Assembly: GCA_031216915.1 (NCBI GenBank) | Contig: CM062297.1 | Span: forward strand, 540,538,971-540,602,970 | Reading direction: 5' to 3' | Length of the DNA stretch: 64,000 bases | Source of the DNA: Pictodentalium vernedei | Taxonomy: Eukaryota > Mollusca > Scaphopoda > Dentaliida > Dentaliidae | Shown: positions 22,559 through 34,190 of the stretch, piece by piece | How the letters are laid out: every line of letters starts with the position of its first letter | Numbering within the stretch: position 1 is the stretch's first letter | Program-made: the position numbers and the translations under genes | Notes under the pieces: generated by a model | Seen by the model: the letters and a program-made list of their open reading frames with translations, nothing else | What the model was told of the DNA's origin: nothing | Databases searched by the model: none

Positions 22559-24722
22559 AGCTCAACTTTGACGAAGTCAAATTTGAGCTATTGTCATGGC
22601 CCGTCGTCCGTCTGTCCATCCGTCCGTCTGTCCGTCTATCAACAATTGGCTATGGCTCGGGCTAGAGGTCGTATTTATGAACCGATCTTTACGAAACTTC
22701 TTGTGTACCTTTGTTATGACCCTGGGACGGGAACGAGTGTTTTTAGGTGTGGTCCGTAATTCAAGATGGCTGCCAGCGGCCATTTTGTACCGATGATGCA
22801 AAAATCAGTTTTTTGTACAGAACTTCTGTATGAAAGTTCTGATTTGAATAAAGTTTTGTATAAATGTTTAGTACCATGGGATACATCACATATAATACGG
22901 GTTTTTTTCTCGTGCGTAAATTATGCAAATTAGACTGACTTTGATTTATTTAGTGTTACTTTCAGAGCTGTAAGTGCCAAGCTGCTATGGCTCGGGCTAG
23001 AGGCCGTATTTATGAACCAATCTTTACGAAACTTCTTGGGTACCTTTGTTATGACCCTGGGACGGGAACGAGTGTTTTTGGGTGTGGTCCGAAATTCAAG
23101 ATGGCTGCCAGTGGCCATTTTGTACCGATGATGCAAAAATCAGTTTTTTGTACAGAACTTCTGTATGAAAGTTCTGATTTGAATAAAGTTTTGTATAAAT
23201 GTATAGTACAATGGGATAGATCACATATAATACGGGTTTTTTTCTCGTGTGTAAATTATGCAAATTAGACTAACTTTGATTTATTTCGTGTTACTTTCAG
23301 AGCTGTAAGTGCCAAGCTGCTATGGCTCGGGCTAGAGGCCGTATTTATGAACCAATCTTTACGAAACTTCTTGGGTACCTTTGTTATGACCCTGGGACGG
23401 GAACGAGTGTTTTTGGGTGTGGTCCGAAATTCAAGATGGCTGCCAGTGGCCATTTTGTACCGATGATGCAAAAATCAGTTTTTTGTACAGAACTTCTGTA
23501 TGAAAGTTCTGATTTGAATAAAGTTTTGTATAAATGTATAGTACAATGGGATACATCACATATAATACGGGTTTTTTTCTCGTGTGTAAATTATGCAAAT
23601 TAGACTAACTTTGATTTATTTCGTGTTACTTTCAGAGCTGTAAGTGCCAAGCTGCTATGGCTCGGGCTAGAGGCCGTATTTATGAACCAATCTTTACGAA
23701 ACTTCTTGGGTACCTTTGTTATGACCGTGGGACGAGAACGAGTGTTTTGGGGTGCAGTCCCAAATTCCAGATGGCTGCCAGCAGCCATTTTGTACCGACG
23801 ATGCCGAAATCTGTTTTTTGTACAGAACTTCCATATGAAAGCTCTGATTTGAATAATTTTTTGTATGAATGTTTAGTACCATGGGATACATTACATATAT
23901 TACAGGTTTTTTTCTTGTGCGTAAATTATGCAAATTAGGCTAACTTTGATTTATTTAGTGTTACTTTCAGCACTGTGAGTGCAAATCCCAATACGGCTCG
24001 GGCTAGAGGCCGTATTTATGAACCGATCTTCACGAAACTTCTTGGGTACCTTTGTTATCACTGTGGGACGAGAAGGAGTGTTTTGGGGTCCAGTCTGAAA
24101 TTCAAGATGGCCGCTAGCAGCCATTTTGTTCAAAATTAAGTGCAATCAGATTTTTGCGCAGAACTTCCAAATGAAAGATCTGATTTGAATAAATTTTTGT
24201 ATGAATGTTTAGTACCATGGGATACATTACATATAATACAGAGTTTTTCTCGTGAATAAATTATGCAAATTAGGGGTCCGGGTGGGACTTAGAAAATTTT
24301 GGACCAAAATCCGGAAATTAGTTTTTTGGTTTTTTATGCGTTTTAGTCAATTTTAAGACAAAAAAAAAAAAATTTTTTTTACACTGAAAATTTGGGGTCC
24401 GGATGGGACTTAGAAAATTTTGGACCAAAATCCGGAAATTAGTTTTTTGTGTTTTCATGCATTTTGGTCAATTTTAAGAAGAAAAAATTTTAGTCTGAAA
24501 ATATTTTGTTTGGGACTGAAAATTTCCACACAAAAATAATAATCTACAATGATTGGTCTTAATCTGTAGTCCATTACATTCACCTTGTAATTCTTTTATT
24601 ATTGTTGACTGGGCCAAAACAAATACTAATTCCTGTCATATTCATTATTCAGTTGTCTTGGTCACAGCAAGTACTAATTCCTGTCATATCCAAGTTGAGC
24701 TACAGAGTCATTGACTCTTTCA
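22559..24722 (+). mobile_element. F1-3: satellite-bearing Helentron-like element in F6 copy 2
   Basis: The 5' palindrome 22559-22589 is followed by CCGTCGTCCGTCTGTCCATC, then four to five units of about 335 bp starting near 22660, 22987, 23322, 23657 and 23998. A 3' module (24272-24540) holds two copies of a GGTCCGGGTGGGACTT repeat. The 3' arm AAGTTGAGCT (24692-24701) precedes the hairpin AGAGTCATTGACTCT (24704-24718) and TTTCA. F6 copy 1 gives the empty site (GGCCA, six T, CTTTAAAA); here five T remain on the left and three on the right. Confidence 0.78.
22650..24260 (+). repeat. 335-bp satellite units of F1-3
   Basis: Unit landmarks GGCTCGGGCTAGAGGCCGTA, GGGACGGGAACGAGTGTTTT and CAAGATGGCTGCCAG repeat every 335-341 bp. 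The units 22987-23321 and 23322-23656 are almost identical. Each unit gives a similar 93-codon open frame, but the period is not a multiple of three and no gene is supported. Confidence 0.92.
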
Positions 24723-26965
24723 TTTCTTTAAAATATACAAGATGTTTTCAGAGAAATTTAGGGAGAACATGAATTTTAAGCTTTTCATGGGTATCATTGT
24801 TCATCCAGCCCAAAACGGGTTAAGTGTTGTTTTTGGAATACTCTTATTACTTCCAAAAATAATTCTCAGTGAATTCTACTTCCACTTATTTTGATCTCTC
24901 CTCTCAACTTCGGGTGCTGTGGGTACGCAAACACAGCTCATTTTATCAACATTTTGATGTTTGAGAACCTGGATAGGGTTAACAAATGCTTACTGGAATA
25001 TTTTGTGCCTGCAACTTGTAATGTCACACTAAGATCTGAGAAATTGAGAATGGGCATTTTTTTCTTGAAAATCTACGATATGTTTTTAGAGAAATCCTCA
25101 GATAAAATGAATTTTTAACCTTTTGAGGGGTATCGCTCTGTAACCAGCCCTAAAAGGTTAATGCTTGGGTTTGTGAATACTTTCATTACTTACAAAAATG
25201 ATCGTCGGTGAATTCCACTTCTAATGAAGGAGGTTATGTTTATCTCGCAGGTACACATTAGGTGTTATGGTTACCCAAGAACAGCCCATTTTCTCCAAAT
25301 GTCTATGCTTGGCAGTCTCTGGAGGGTTAACAAATGCTTACCGAAATATTTTGTCCATGCAACTTGTAATGTCATTCCAAGACCTGCGAATGGTCAATTT
25401 TTCTTGAAATTTTTTTTTGAGAAATCAACAGAAAACTGGAATTTTAAGCTTTTTAGGGGTATATCTCCTTAACTAGTCAAAAATGGGTTAAGACCTCGAT
25501 TTTTGAATACACTTACTACTTACAAAAATATTTCCCTGTCAGTTTTGCGTCCATTAAAATAAGTTATGTTTCTCTTTTGCATTTCCATTTGATGTTGTTG
25601 GTGTTCAAAAACAGACTATTTTTTCAAAATTTTGACATTTAGCAGCCCATGGAGGGTTAACAAATGCTTACCGGAATAATTTATCCAATCAACTGGTAAT
25701 GTGACATCAAGGCCTATCGATGGCCATTTTCTCTTGAAAACCCTACTAGATGTTTGTAAAGAAATCCAGGGAAAACATAATTTTTTATGCTTTTGATGGG
25801 TATCACTATTAACAACCACGAAAGGGGTTAACGCTTGGTTTTTTTAATACCCTTATTACTTACAAAAATGGTCCTCGGTGAATTACACTTCCAACAAACC
25901 AGATTATGTTTATTTCTCAGCTACAGGTTGGGTGTTGTGTGTGTCTGAAAACAGCCCATTTCAACAAAATTATGATGCTTGGCACCCTGTAGAGGGTTAA
26001 TAAACGCTCACTGGAATATTTTGTCCATGCGACTTGTATTGTTTCACAAAGACCTGCGAGTAGTCAATTTTTCTTGAAAACCTACATGATGTTTTTATAG
26101 AAATCCACAGAAAATGGGAATTTTTTTATTTTAAGGGGTCTCTCTCTTTAGCCTGCCCAAAATGGGTTAAGACTTCGACTTTTGAATACCCTTACTACTT
26201 ACAAAAATGTTTTCATATTGATTGTACGCTCGATAAAAGAAGACATGTTTCTTTGTGTCGTACCCATTGGGTGCTGTTGCCATCCAAAAAGAGCCCAATT
26301 TTTCACAATTTTGACTTTTAGTAGCCTGTGGAGGGTTAACAAATGCTCACCGCAGTATTTTGTCCATGCAACTTCTATTGTCACACCAAGTCCTGGAGTG
26401 ACAAGTTTTTCTTGAAAATCTACAAGACTCATTTAGAGAAATCTGCTGAAAACATGAATTTTTGAGCTTTATGGGGGTATTGCTGTTTAACCAGTCCAAA
26501 ACGGGTTAACGCTTGGTTTTTTGAACACCCTTATTACTTAAAAAAATGATCCTCCGTGAATTCCACTTCCAATAAAGGAAGTTATGTTTATCTCTCATGT
26601 ATCATTTGGGTGCTGTGGGTGCCTGAAACTGGCCCATTTCATCAAAATTTTGATGTTTGGCAACCTGTGGAGGGTTACCATATGCATCGCCTGATATGTC
26701 GTGTGTATCAAAGGTCGTGTCACAGACAGGTCTAATAATGATGAATGTTTAAAAAAAATCTACAAGACGTGTTTCGAGAAAGTGCCTATAAAACCCAATT
26801 TTGGCAGTTTTGTGCCAATTCTGACGAAATAGGGGTTAAATCGAAAATTCCGCTTCGGTACATTTTTAGATTTTGTGCTCCTCTATGAGTGTGCAAAATT
26901 TTGTGAAAATCGGTCCGAAAATGGCTTCTGAATTGTACGGACAAAATGTGTGGAAAAAAAAAATA

Positions 26966-26979
26966 CCCCCCTCCCCCCC

Positions 26980-27010
<31 letters not shown>

Positions 27011-27014
27011 AAAA
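26966..27014. repeat. C-tract followed by A-tract at the F6 copy 2 end
   Basis: About 35 nearly uninterrupted C then 14 A. An equivalent C/A tract occurs at 29667-29700 in copy 3, at the same place in the superunit. Confidence 0.95.
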
Positions 27015-29669
27015 TAGTGATCCGTAGAAAAACAGTAGTCTTTTGCAGAGGGAAAAAGCCTAAAAAAAACTAGACTTTATGATTCTGGGGAATCATGGCT
27101 TTTCCCGATGAGATCCCATGATTTGTCATGACCCCACAGTGTATGATGAATTGCTTTTGACTGTCTCACTGAAGTTCCTTCATTGATGTCATGAAAAAAG
27201 TGAGTATAGAAGTCTCAAATGACTCAGTTTGATAAAAAAAAGTTGTTTAGGTAAAAACCATCATAATCGGTGGAGAGGGTTAATATCAATATCGTCGTCC
27301 AACAAGTTAATGACCGACAAAAGGAGTTATGTTTGTTTGACACATAACAGCTGAGTGTTGTATCTATTTGAAAATGGTCCATTTTATCTCAAATGTATCC
27401 AAAATATTGATGTCTGGCAGCTTGTTAAGGGTTAACAAGTGCGAACAGGAATATTTATTCATGCAACTTGTAATTTCACACCAAAAACTGTGAATGGCCA
27501 TTTTTACTTAAAAATCTACGAGATGTTTTCAGAGAAATCCAGGGAAAACATGAATTTTAAGCCTTTGATGGGTATAATTGTTTATCCAGCCCAAAACGGG
27601 TTAAGGGTTGTTTTTTTAATACGCTTATTAGTTATAAAAATAATTCTCAGTGAATTCTACTTCCACTTATGTTGATTTCTCCTCTTAACTTTGGGTGCTG
27701 CGGGTATGCAAACACAGCCCACTTTTTCAGCATTTTGATGTTTGAGAACCAGCATAGGGTTAACAAATGCTTACTGGAATATTTTGTATATGCAACTTGT
27801 AATTCACACTAAGATCTGAGAATGGCCAATTTTTCTTGAAAATCTATGTGATGTTTTTAGATAAATCCTCGGATAACGTGAATTTTTAACCTTTTGAGGG
27901 GTATCACCCTGTAACCAGCTCCAAACGGGTTAATGCTTGGTTTTATGAATACCTTCATTACTTACAAAAATGATCCTCGGTGAATCCCACTTGCAATGAA
28001 GGTGGTTATGTTCATCTCACAGGTACACATTGGGTGTAATGGGTGGCCAAGTACAGCCCATTTTCTCAAACTTTGCTCTCTCTGGAGGGTTAACAAACAC
28101 TTACCGGAATCTTTTGTTCATGCAACTTGTAATGTCACTCCAAGACCTGCAAATGGTCAATTTCTCTTGATTACTTACTAGATTCTTTGGAGAAATCCAC
28201 AGAAAATTGGAATTTTAAGCTTTTAAGGGGTACATCTCCTTAACTGGGCAAAAATGGGTTAAGACCTCAATTTTTGAATACCCTTACTACTTACTAAAAA
28301 TTTTCCCTATCAGTTTTGCGTCCGGTAAAAGAAGTTATGTTTCTCTGCAGCATTCCCATTTGATGTTGTTGGTGTCCAAAAACAGACTATTTTTTTTTTG
28401 AAATTTTGACATTTAGCAGCCTATGGAGGGTTAACAAATGCTTATCTGAATATTTTATCCATGCAACTGGTAATGTGACTCTAAGACCTATCAATGGCCA
28501 TTTTCTCTTGAAACCCTACGAGACGTTTGTAAAGAAATTCAGGGAAAACATGATTTTTTAAGCTTTTGATGGGTATTGCTATTAACCATCCCAAAAGGGG
28601 TTAATGCTTGGTTTTTTGAATACCCTTATTACTAACAAATTTGGTCCTCGATGAATTCCACTTCCAACAAAGTAGATTATGTTTATCTCTCGGGTATGCA
28701 TTGGGTGCTGTGCGCATCTGAAAACAGCCTATTTCAACAAAATTATGATGCTTAGCAGCCTGTAGAGGGTTAATAAATGCTCACCGGAATATTTTGTCCA
28801 TGCAACTTGTAATGTCACACAAAGACCTGCAAGTAGTCAATTTGTCCTGAAAACCTACAAGTTGCTTTTAGAGATATCCACAGAAAATGGGAATTTTGAG
28901 CTTTTAAGGGGTATCTCTCTTTAACCAGTCCAAAATAGGTTAAGACTTCGACTTTTGAATACCCTTACCACTATCAAAAATGTTTCCCCATCAATTTTGC
29001 GTCCGATAAAAGAAGGAACCTTTCTCGGTGGTACACCAAGTGGGTGCTGTTGGCATCCAAAAACAGCCCATTTTATCACAATTTTGACTTTTAGCAATCA
29101 GTGGAGGGTTAACAAATGCTCACCGCAGTATTTTGTCCATGCAACTGAAAATCTACAAGACTTGTTTAGAGAATTCCACGGAAAATACGAATTTTTGAGC
29201 TTTATGGGGGTATTGCTGTTTAACCAGCCCAAAACGGGTTAACGTTTGTATTTTTTGAACACCCTTATTACTGACAAAAATGATCCTCGGTGAATTCCAC
29301 TCCCAATAAAGGAAGTTATGTTTATCTCTCGTGTATTGTTTGGGTGCAGTGGGGACCTGAAACCGGCCTATTTCATCAAAATTTCGATGTTTGTCAGCCT
29401 GTGGAGGGTTACCATATGCTCGCCTGATATGTCGTGTATATCAAAGGGCGTGTCACAGACAGGTCTAGCAATGACGAATGTATAAAAAAAAAAATCTGCA
29501 AGACCCAATTTTGGCAGTTTTTTGCCAATTCTGACGAAATAAGGGTTAAATCGAAAATTCCGCTTCGGTACATTTTTAGATTTTCTGCCTCTCTATGTGT
29601 GTGCAAAATTTCGTGAAAATCTGTTAGAAAATGGCTTCTGAATCGTACAGACAAAATGTGTGGAAACCC

Positions 29670-29701
<32 letters not shown>

Positions 29702-29838
29702 AAATAAATAATAATCCGTAGAAAAACAATAGTCTTTTCCAGAGGGAAAAGACTAAATAATCTGTAGAAAAACAATAGTCTTTTCCAGAGGGAAACGCCT
29801 AATGATAAATTTTGATATCAACTGCATTGGGCAAAGGG

Positions 29839-30094
29839 TAAACTCATTACCTAACACGTGTCGCAAACAACACAAAATCACTTACGAATTGTTTGCATGA
29901 ATAACTAAAACTTTTGCTTCAAAAACATAGCATGTTATCCCTCATTGGGAGCAAAACAAACAAGTATTGCCTGGGCTACAGAAGCTGTAACTTGAGGGTT
30001 GGGGTGCAGAAGCGTAAAAAATAATAAAATTTGAATAGCAAATCTTTTAAATAGTGCTGTCCCTATATGACAGAATTATAAGTAATGAGTTAAC
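29839..30094. mobile_element. Small TIR element related to the TTAA-flanked family
   Basis: Ends AAACTCATTACCTAACA and (inverted) TAAGTAATGAGTTAA. Interior text GCATGAATAACTAAAAC and CAAAAACATAGCATGTTATC resembles the element at 63718-63899. No ORF. Confidence 0.5.
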
Positions 30095-30228
30095 CTGTTG
30101 AACACTGGTGGTATCTTCCATGTCAGTTCAATAGCTGCAATTGGAAGATTCCATATTCATTATTTGGGGGTAGACCAGTTAATATTTTAAACATCCTGAC
30201 TTGGGTTCAATGGGTTAACTATAGCTGT

Positions 30229-30463
30229 TAACTCCTTACCTAACAATTTAAGGATGACAGTGTCAGTATTTTCTCAGATAACTCTACATTTCTATCTTTC
30301 TTCCAAACAATAACTCATGATTGCTGTGGAACAAGCTGGAGGAGAACATCCTAATGGAATGTCATAAGCTTGAGTTTTCAAGAAAAATTTTGCTAAATAA
30401 AAAAACATTGATAGCAAATCTTAAGTATATCCTATTTCTAGTTTGTTAGATAAAGGAGTAATC
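30229..30463. mobile_element. Second small TIR element of the same type
   Basis: Left end TTAACTCCTTACCTAACA and right end TGTTAGATAAAGGAGTAA are inverted. No ORF inside. The sequence between this and the element at 29839-30094 is unassigned. Confidence 0.5.
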
Positions 30464-30649
30464 TTTTAACCTATCAATTTATAACCAACCACTCTAGCGC
30501 ATAGAACAAGAATAAAATTCAAAATTTGCTTTTTTCTGTTAAATGTCTTGAAATGCTTAAAAACTACATTCAGTGAGCATAAGCAATTTTTTGGTTGATG
30601 GATAAGAACTGAATGAAAACTGTGTGCCTCTGTTATTAATACTATTCAG

Positions 30650-30734
30650 CAGACAGCTTTCACCACTCAGGCAGTGGAGCAGTGCTTGTTCACTACAGAA
30701 AACAAGTTTGACTTAACTGGTAAAACAGCATCAG
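30650..30734 (+). other. Weak candidate host exon
   Basis: An acceptor-like TTATTAATACTATTCAG precedes 85 nt with only one open frame (reads QTAFTTQAVEQCLFTTE then NKFDLTGKTAS), followed by CAG/GTAACC as a possible donor. No protein family is recognised with confidence. It lies on the same strand as the better candidate at 44232-44318, but the phases do not join into the frame preferred there. It could equally be chance. Confidence 0.2.
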
Positions 30735-30769
30735 GTAACCAATGCCTGGGGTAGAAATCCTCTGTAATG

Positions 30770-32019
30770 GGCATCATATCATCATAACAATTATACCTAT
30801 CCGTCCATCCGTCCATCCGATATGCTTTAGGGGGGTACACATCTGCTATCTGCAACTCCTCCTAAACCAGTGAACGGATTTCATTGAAACTCTCAGACAT
30901 TCTTTTACATACATTGAAGATGTACACCTCCTATTTTCTTTTCAGATATTTTCATTTTTGCAGTTTCCCATATTGAAAAATGAACTTTGTCAAATTCAAT
31001 TGACTTGCTGTGCAGATCTGCTATCCGCAACTCCTCTTAAACCATTGAACAGATTTCATTGAAACTTTCAGACATTCTTTTACATACATTGCAGATGTGC
31101 ATCTCCTATTTTCTTTTCAGATATTTTCATATTTACAGTTCCCCATATTCAAAAATGGTCTTTGTCAATTCAGGTTTTAGTAGGGAGAGGAATAGATCTG
31201 CTATCCGCTACTCTTAAACCATTGAACAAACTACATTGGAACTCTCAGACCTTCTTTTACATACATTGAAGATGTGCACCTCCTATTTTTCTTTCAGATA
31301 TTTTCATATTCTGATGTCCGTCCGTCCATCCATTGCGCTTTAGGGATGTACACATCTGCTATCCGCAACTCCTCTTAAACCAGTGAACGGATTCCATTGA
31401 AACTCTCGGACATTCTTTTACATACATTGAAGATGTGCACCTCCTATTTTGTTTTTAGATATTTTCATTTCTAGAGTTTCCCCATATTGAAAAATGAACT
31501 TTGTCAAATTCAATTGACATTCTGTACAGATCTGCTATCCACAACTCCTCTTAAACCAGATAACGGATTTCATTGAAACTTTCAGACATTCTTTTACATA
31601 TATTAAGATGTGCACCTCTTGTTTTGTTTTCAGATATTTTCATTTTTAGGGTTTCCCATATTTAAAAATGGGTTTTGTCAATTCAAACTTACTTGGGAGG
31701 GTTGTTGACATTTGCTATCCGCGACCTCTTTTAAACTAGTGAATGGATTTCAATGAAACCTTCAAACATTCTTTTACATACAGTGAAGATGTGTACCTTC
31801 TATTTTCTTTCAGATATTTTCATTTTTACAGTTTCACATATTGAAAAATGGGCTTTGTCAATTCAAGCTTCGGGGTGGAGGTGTGTGTGTGTGGGTGGGG
31901 GGGGGGGGGGGATGTCAGTGTTTGTGCTCTCTACATTAAACACACTTTTACTGTTGTAAAATGTTTCTTGGTGGGAGTGGGTGGTATCATTTAGTGAGCA
32001 GTGCTCACAGTTTTTCTTG
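30770..32019 (+). mobile_element. F5: satellite-bearing element, 3' end resolved
   Basis: A CCGTCCATCCGTCCATCC tract at 30791 opens an array of units of about 165-185 bp with AACCAGTGAACGGATTTCAT and CTTTTACATACATTGAAGAT (31 kb region, about six units). The 3' end is the hairpin GTGAGCAGTGCTCAC (31994-32008) followed by AGTTTTTCTTG and TT, the same kind of terminus as F2, F3 and F6. The 5' palindrome could not be fixed. Confidence 0.55.
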
Positions 32020-33100
32020 TTATTTTTGTAATTATTTCTTTGCCATCAAAATTGATGTTCTTGGTTTTTAGCTCACCTTAATTTCAGTAAGGAGAGTTAT
32101 AGTGATCACTCACCGTCCGTCGTCCATGAACATGGTGTTTGCATCTTCTCCTCCCAAACCACTGAACCAATTTAATTGATATTTGAGATAATAGTTAGTT
32201 ATAACATCGCAATTTGATTTGTTCAAATCAAGTTGCCACTCCCCTCGGGAGGGCCACGCCCAAAAAGTGTGCTTAAATCTTAAAAAACTTTCTTCTCATG
32301 AATTAGCAGTAGCAGAGACTTGATATTTGGTGTGCAGCTTCCTTTTGAGGTGTAGACTCAGATTTGTTCAAGAGAAGTTTGAGGAGCTATATTTGCCTTT
32401 GTTATGGGAGGGGCAAGAATTTTTGCCCCGCCCAAAATTTCTATTTTCCAAACCGAGAGGCAGATTTGAACCAAATTTGATATGAGGGCTTATTGGGTCA
32501 TAAGTACTTAATTTATGCCCAAATGTTTTTTTTTCTGTTGCCCCATGGGAACCGCAGGAGCTAAAAATAGAAAAAAATTAAAATGCCCATATCTCCAAAA
32601 CTATACGGCACTGAGAATTTTTATTTGGTGTGAAGCTTCCTTAGGAGCGACAGAATGGAATGGTAAAAAAAAAATTCCTATCGGCTTTATCATGGGATAC
32701 TTTTTGGGGACTTTGAAAAAGTGCTGAGTCAGCATTTTTTAATACTGTGGGTAATGGGAAAAACATTTAAGACTATTTTTCTCCCAAACCAATGCTCCAA
32801 AAGCTTTCAAATTTCACATATAATATCTTTGGAAGATTGTTTCACATGTTTATTGAAATCAAATCCCTGGGTCCATATTGGGGCTCTCTATGCTAGCCCA
32901 AATGTTTAAATTAGTGCAGTATGAGGAATATTCTTTAAAAATCTTCTTCTTCAGATCTACCAATCAGAATCTTTTGATATTTGGTATGCAGCATGCTTAG
33001 GGGGTGGGGGGGGGGGGGGGGGGTGAGATTCAAGTTTGTTCAAGCCAAGTCCCTGGGTTCATATTTGGGCTCACTGTGGGAGCCCGAATTATAACTTAGG

Positions 33101-33305
33101 AAATTTTTATACTGTACCAATGACCCAGACTGAGCTGGTGCTAACTCTTTAAATTCTAGGGCCAAACACAAATTTTGCCCCCCAATCCCCAAAATTTGCA
33201 TCAAAATCCGAAATTTCAATGTCCTATGTGGTCCTCCATACCTTTTATCCACTGCGCATGCGCAGTGTCAAGGAGGTCTCGAAATTGGCGCCAATTGTCA
33301 TTCTT
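33101..33305 (+). repeat. DIRS-C left inverted terminal repeat
   Basis: Pairs with 39952-40166. Contains the perfect palindrome ACTGCGCATGCGCAGT at 33251-33266, which includes TGCGCATGCGCA, the consensus NRF1 site. Confidence 0.9.
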
Positions 33306-34190
33306 TGTTTGGCTCTAAATTCAGAAACACCTCACTGATATTTGTGCTTGTAAATCTCAGTTTAAATGATGCCAGACACATAATTATGAAAGAAATGGTG
33401 GATGTAAGGAGGAAATAGAAGGATGGGAGGATGAAACAGTGGCTGGAGGTGTTCAGGGCTGTAACTTATAATTTTTTTACGAAATTATTTCATGTTCCCT
33501 AATTTCGGGGCATGGTCCTGATGTTGTCATTCTTGCTATGAATTTACCATTGTTTGTTCAGTGTTTCTTCTCTCCCTTTCCTTTATTCCCCCCTTGCTAT
33601 TCTCCCATGCTTTTGGCATAATTTTTGTAATTTTTTTACTAAAATTGGGAGTTTTGGCTTGGTAACAGAATAATTATTCTGTTTTTTTCCCCATGCTTAC
33701 GTCCTCACCCTTGGGTGGTTAGGCGTTGTGGTCTGCATCTACCATCCGATGTACTGCAGTTTCTTCTCTGGAAGTCTCTGTTTTACATCGGATAGTGTTT
33801 AAATATTGGTAACAGATTTTGGGCCATTTTTACAGTGCCTGGAGTCATGTTTCCGGTTTTTGTACAATTTTGTTTACGTTGACAATGGTTACTTCTGATA
33901 GTGATTACTTGTCTTCTGTTTAGTTCTGCTCATAGCCAGATACATTAATATTGTCCGTAAGTGTTACATTAATTTTTAAATATATTTTAAAATTGTTGTC
34001 CACACTTAGGCTTTTTTGGGATCCATTTGGGCTCATTGTTCCCATTGGGAACTGGGGCACTTCTGAAAATTTTCGAAAAAATTTTTTTTGGGGAATTATT
34101 TTTTCGAAATGTTATAATGGATTATATTATATTATGTATCCCTGTTTCAAAGGTTAGTGCGAGTACTATGACTGTTTATATTTTTCCATG

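Larger units (their letters stand above)
19327..29800 (-). mobile_element. F6 array: three head-to-tail satellite-bearing elements (minus strand)
   Basis: Three superunits begin (plus-strand view) at 19327, about 22124 and about 27071. Net of later insertions each is about 2.7-2.8 kb and has eight subunits of 326-342 bp containing GAGGGTTAACAAATGCTTAC. Read on the minus strand, each ends with GGGAAAAGCC, then the hairpin ATGATTCTCCAGAATCAT, then AAAGTCT; the outermost copy ends AAAGTCTTG before TTTC. The minus-strand 5' ends of copies 2 and 3 carry a palindrome starting AGGCTTTTTCCCTC (or AGGCGTTTCCCTC), a homopolymer G tract and GTCCGTACGATTC. Copy 1 lacks that 5' palindrome. Confidence 0.8.

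Noticed and set aside
22577..24145. Recurring open frames of about 60-93 codons on both strands in the 335-bp units
   Set aside because: They recur because the satellite recurs; the period is not a multiple of three, both strands are open, and no conserved protein is seen.
26873..27073. Proline/lysine-rich ORF
   Set aside because: Translation of the C- and A-homopolymer tracts at the end of an F6 unit.
30650..30734. Short-chain dehydrogenase start suggested by FDLTGKTA
   Set aside because: The glycine-rich nucleotide-binding motif that must follow is absent, and the frame ends at a possible donor; kept only as a weak exon candidate.
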